64,000 nucleotides of DNA from assembly GCF_024809975.1 (NCBI RefSeq), contig NZ_JANUDY010000001.1, forward strand, positions 372,001 through 436,000, in the 5' to 3' direction. Both the position numbers and the translations under genes were made by a program. Position 1 is the stretch's first letter; every line of letters begins with the position of its first letter. Of the stretch, positions 62,527 through 64,000 are shown piece after piece. The notes beneath the pieces were generated by a model that worked only from the letters and a program-made list of their open reading frames with translations, ran no database searches and had not been told where the DNA came from. The DNA is from Comamonas sp. BIGb0152 (GTDB lineage Bacteria; Pseudomonadota; Gammaproteobacteria; Burkholderiales; Burkholderiaceae_C).

Positions 62527-64000
62527 TCACCAGTTATGCGTATAGCTCGCCGTCAAGGTGGCGCCCGCTGCCGGCAGGCGGCTGTCGTTCTTGCTGCTGC
62601 GCATCAGCTGGCTGTACAGCGGCAGGTAGTAGCGGTTGAAGAGGTTCTGCACCCCCACGGTGATCTGGTTCTTGTTGTCGAACTGGTAGCGGCCCACCAC
62701 GTCCACGCTGTAGTAGCTTTTCACATCGGCACGGGCAAACTGCGTTTTGCCGTCCGCCAGGCGGTAGTCGCGCGCGCCAAACCAGTTGAACTGGGTGCGC
62801 AGGCTCCAGCGGTCGCTGGGACTGTATTGCACATAGCCGGTGATCTTGAGCGGCGGTATGCGGTAGCCGGTCATCGGCTGGTCGCTGCTGGCACCGGGTG
62901 GCGTTTCGCGGCCCTGCATCCAGGTGACGGTGCCACCGGTCGACCAGTGGTCGGCGTAGTGGTCCGCCGTCAGCTCCAGGCCTCGGATGCGCTCGCGGGT
63001 GCGGGTCAGGTGCAGGCCATTGTTGAAGGATTGCACGGCCCCCAGGTCCGAGCGCGACTGGAACAGCGCCAAGGTCGCCAAGGTGTTGCCGAAACTGCCG
63101 CGCCAGCCGATTTCATAGTTGTCGGTCTTGACCGGCTCCAGCTCAGACGAGTTGATGTCGAACTTGGCACCGGCATTGCGCAGTTGCAGGCCCACATCGG
63201 GCAGGTCAAAGCCCTGGCTGAACGAGGTGTAGAACTCATGGTTTTTCCAAGGCTTGAAGGCCAGCCCCAGGTTGTAGAGCACTGCGTCATACGAGACCTT
63301 GCCACCCGCCACCGTGGCCGGGTTGGGCAGGCGCGACTGCGACAGCGGCTGAAAATCTGCAAAGCTTGCCTGCGATTTCTCATAGCGCAAACCGCCTTCG
63401 GCCGACCATTGCTCGCTGAACTTGTGTTGTAACTGGCCAAAGACGCCCGCGCTTTTGACGGTGACCCAGGGCATGTAAATGCGCTGCCCGGCGGGCCGGA
63501 ACACCAGACCACCGCTCGCGTCATAGCTGGCGGCATCAAAGGTATCCAGCGGCATATTGCTGCGCTCCTGGATGTAGTCTGCGCCCCAGACCAGCTTGGT
63601 GTTCTTCTCTTCACCGATGGGTGTGGTGATGGTCAGGCGGCCGCCGAACACCTTGTTGTTCTGCATCACCTGGTCGACAAAGTTGCCCCGGTTGGTGTTG
63701 CTGCGCGCATCAAAGGGCGCAAAACGCACAAAGTTGTCACGGCCATAGACCATGGCGCTCAGCAGGCTGCCGCCCAGGTCCTTGTGCTCGTAGCTGGCGC
63801 TCAGCAAGCTGTTTTCCACCTGGTTCTGTTCGGCCAGCTTGAGACCCCGGATGGCCCGGGCTGCCACCGATCCCAAAGGCGCCTGGTTGACGCTGGGGTC
63901 GTTCGCATAGTCGGTCTTCTGGTGGGCGCGCAAGTGGCTGGCCGCCAGTTGGATGCGCTGGTTGCCATCAATGCGAAAACCGATCTTGCCGCCCAGGCTG
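62527..64000 (-). CDS. TonB-dependent outer-membrane receptor, C-terminal part (cut by window edge)
   Basis: At least 490 residues of a beta-barrel receptor; the frame stays open to the window edge, so the plug and TonB box lie outside. Strand-rich segments such as YEIGWRGSFGNTLATLALFQ, RIRGLELTADHYADHWSTGG and the C-terminal VGVQNLFNRYYLPLYSQLMR, ending in Trp, are typical of siderophore receptors. RYEKSQASF and YTSFSQGFDLPDVGLQLRN are barrel motifs of the same class. The ligand, probably a ferric siderophore, cannot be named. It converges with narL, leaving a spacer of 50 bases. Confidence 0.9.
   Translation of the reverse strand, partial: SLGGKIGFRIDGNQRIQLAASHLRAHQKTDYANDPSVNQAPLGSVAARAIRGLKLAEQNQVENSLLSASYEHKDLGGSLLSAMVYGRDNFVRFAPFDARSNTNRGNFVDQVMQNNKVFGGRLTITTPIGEEKNTKLVWGADYIQERSNMPLDTFDAASYDASGGLVFRPAGQRIYMPWVTVKSAGVFGQLQHKFSEQWSAEGGLRYEKSQASFADFQPLSQSRLPNPATVAGGKVSYDAVLYNLGLAFKPWKNHEFYTSFSQGFDLPDVGLQLRNAGAKFDINSSELEPVKTDNYEIGWRGSFGNTLATLALFQSRSDLGAVQSFNNGLHLTRTRERIRGLELTADHYADHWSTGGTVTWMQGRETPPGASSDQPMTGYRIPPLKITGYVQYSPSDRWSLRTQFNWFGARDYRLADGKTQFARADVKSYYSVDVVGRYQFDNKNQITVGVQNLFNRYYLPLYSQLMRSSKNDSRLPAAGATLTASYTHNW

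Overview
This window looks like a chromosomal segment of a high-GC betaproteobacterium in the Comamonadaceae, close to Comamonas, Delftia or Acidovorax. The evidence is the protein style of the housekeeping genes, a TctBA/TctDE citrate-type transporter set, a beta-proteobacterial rpmB-rpmG pair, a narK1-narK2-narGHJI order with narXL downstream, and palindrome-rich intergenic repeats. The genus is inferred, not proven.

Layout. 1-7165 (minus strand) is a beta-oxidation operon: a FadB-type fusion enzyme, a thiolase, two acyl-CoA dehydrogenases resembling the PimC/PimD pair, an enoyl-CoA hydratase and a CoA-transferase cut by the window edge. A divergent LysR regulator (7287-8198) sits across a spacer with a perfect TTGACAG/CTGTCAA palindrome. 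8397-12622 holds tctB, tctA, a terminator, then tctD-tctE; no tctC is present. A bestrophin-like channel gene and rarA follow on the minus strand. 15293-25762 (plus strand) is an accessory block: brnQ, a malate:quinone oxidoreductase with a twin-arginine leader, and an operon of two paralogous binding proteins, two permeases, an ATPase, an MmgE/PrpD protein and an NtaA-type flavin monooxygenase. That operon is a plausible uptake-and-cleavage system for an amino-acid-like or aminopolycarboxylate compound. The block lies between rarA and lolA-ftsK, which are neighbours in many proteobacteria.

25870-46773 is mostly housekeeping: lolA, ftsK, trxB, rpmB-rpmG, a MocR regulator, rsmB, an M48-like membrane protein with a damaged zinc motif, purN, a TPR-methyltransferase, an HNH nuclease, ribF, ileS-lspA, a Na/Pi cotransporter and tRNA-Ser(TGA).

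47008-62476 is a respiratory nitrate reduction unit: two NarK transporters, NarG, a small cupin embedded between narG and narH, NarH, NarJ, NarI, a parvulin-type PPIase, a long non-coding repeat region, then hemerythrin-like protein, NarX and NarL, which are translationally coupled and preceded by an FNR-like site. The window closes with the 3' part of a TonB-dependent receptor gene.

The most unusual DNA is 57893-59056: two tandem copies of a hairpin-rich element of about 430 bp with inverted ends. The second copy carries a 161-bp insertion that itself has inverted ends and contains an inverted copy of an internal module. The most unusual gene arrangement is the cupin gene inside narGHJI.
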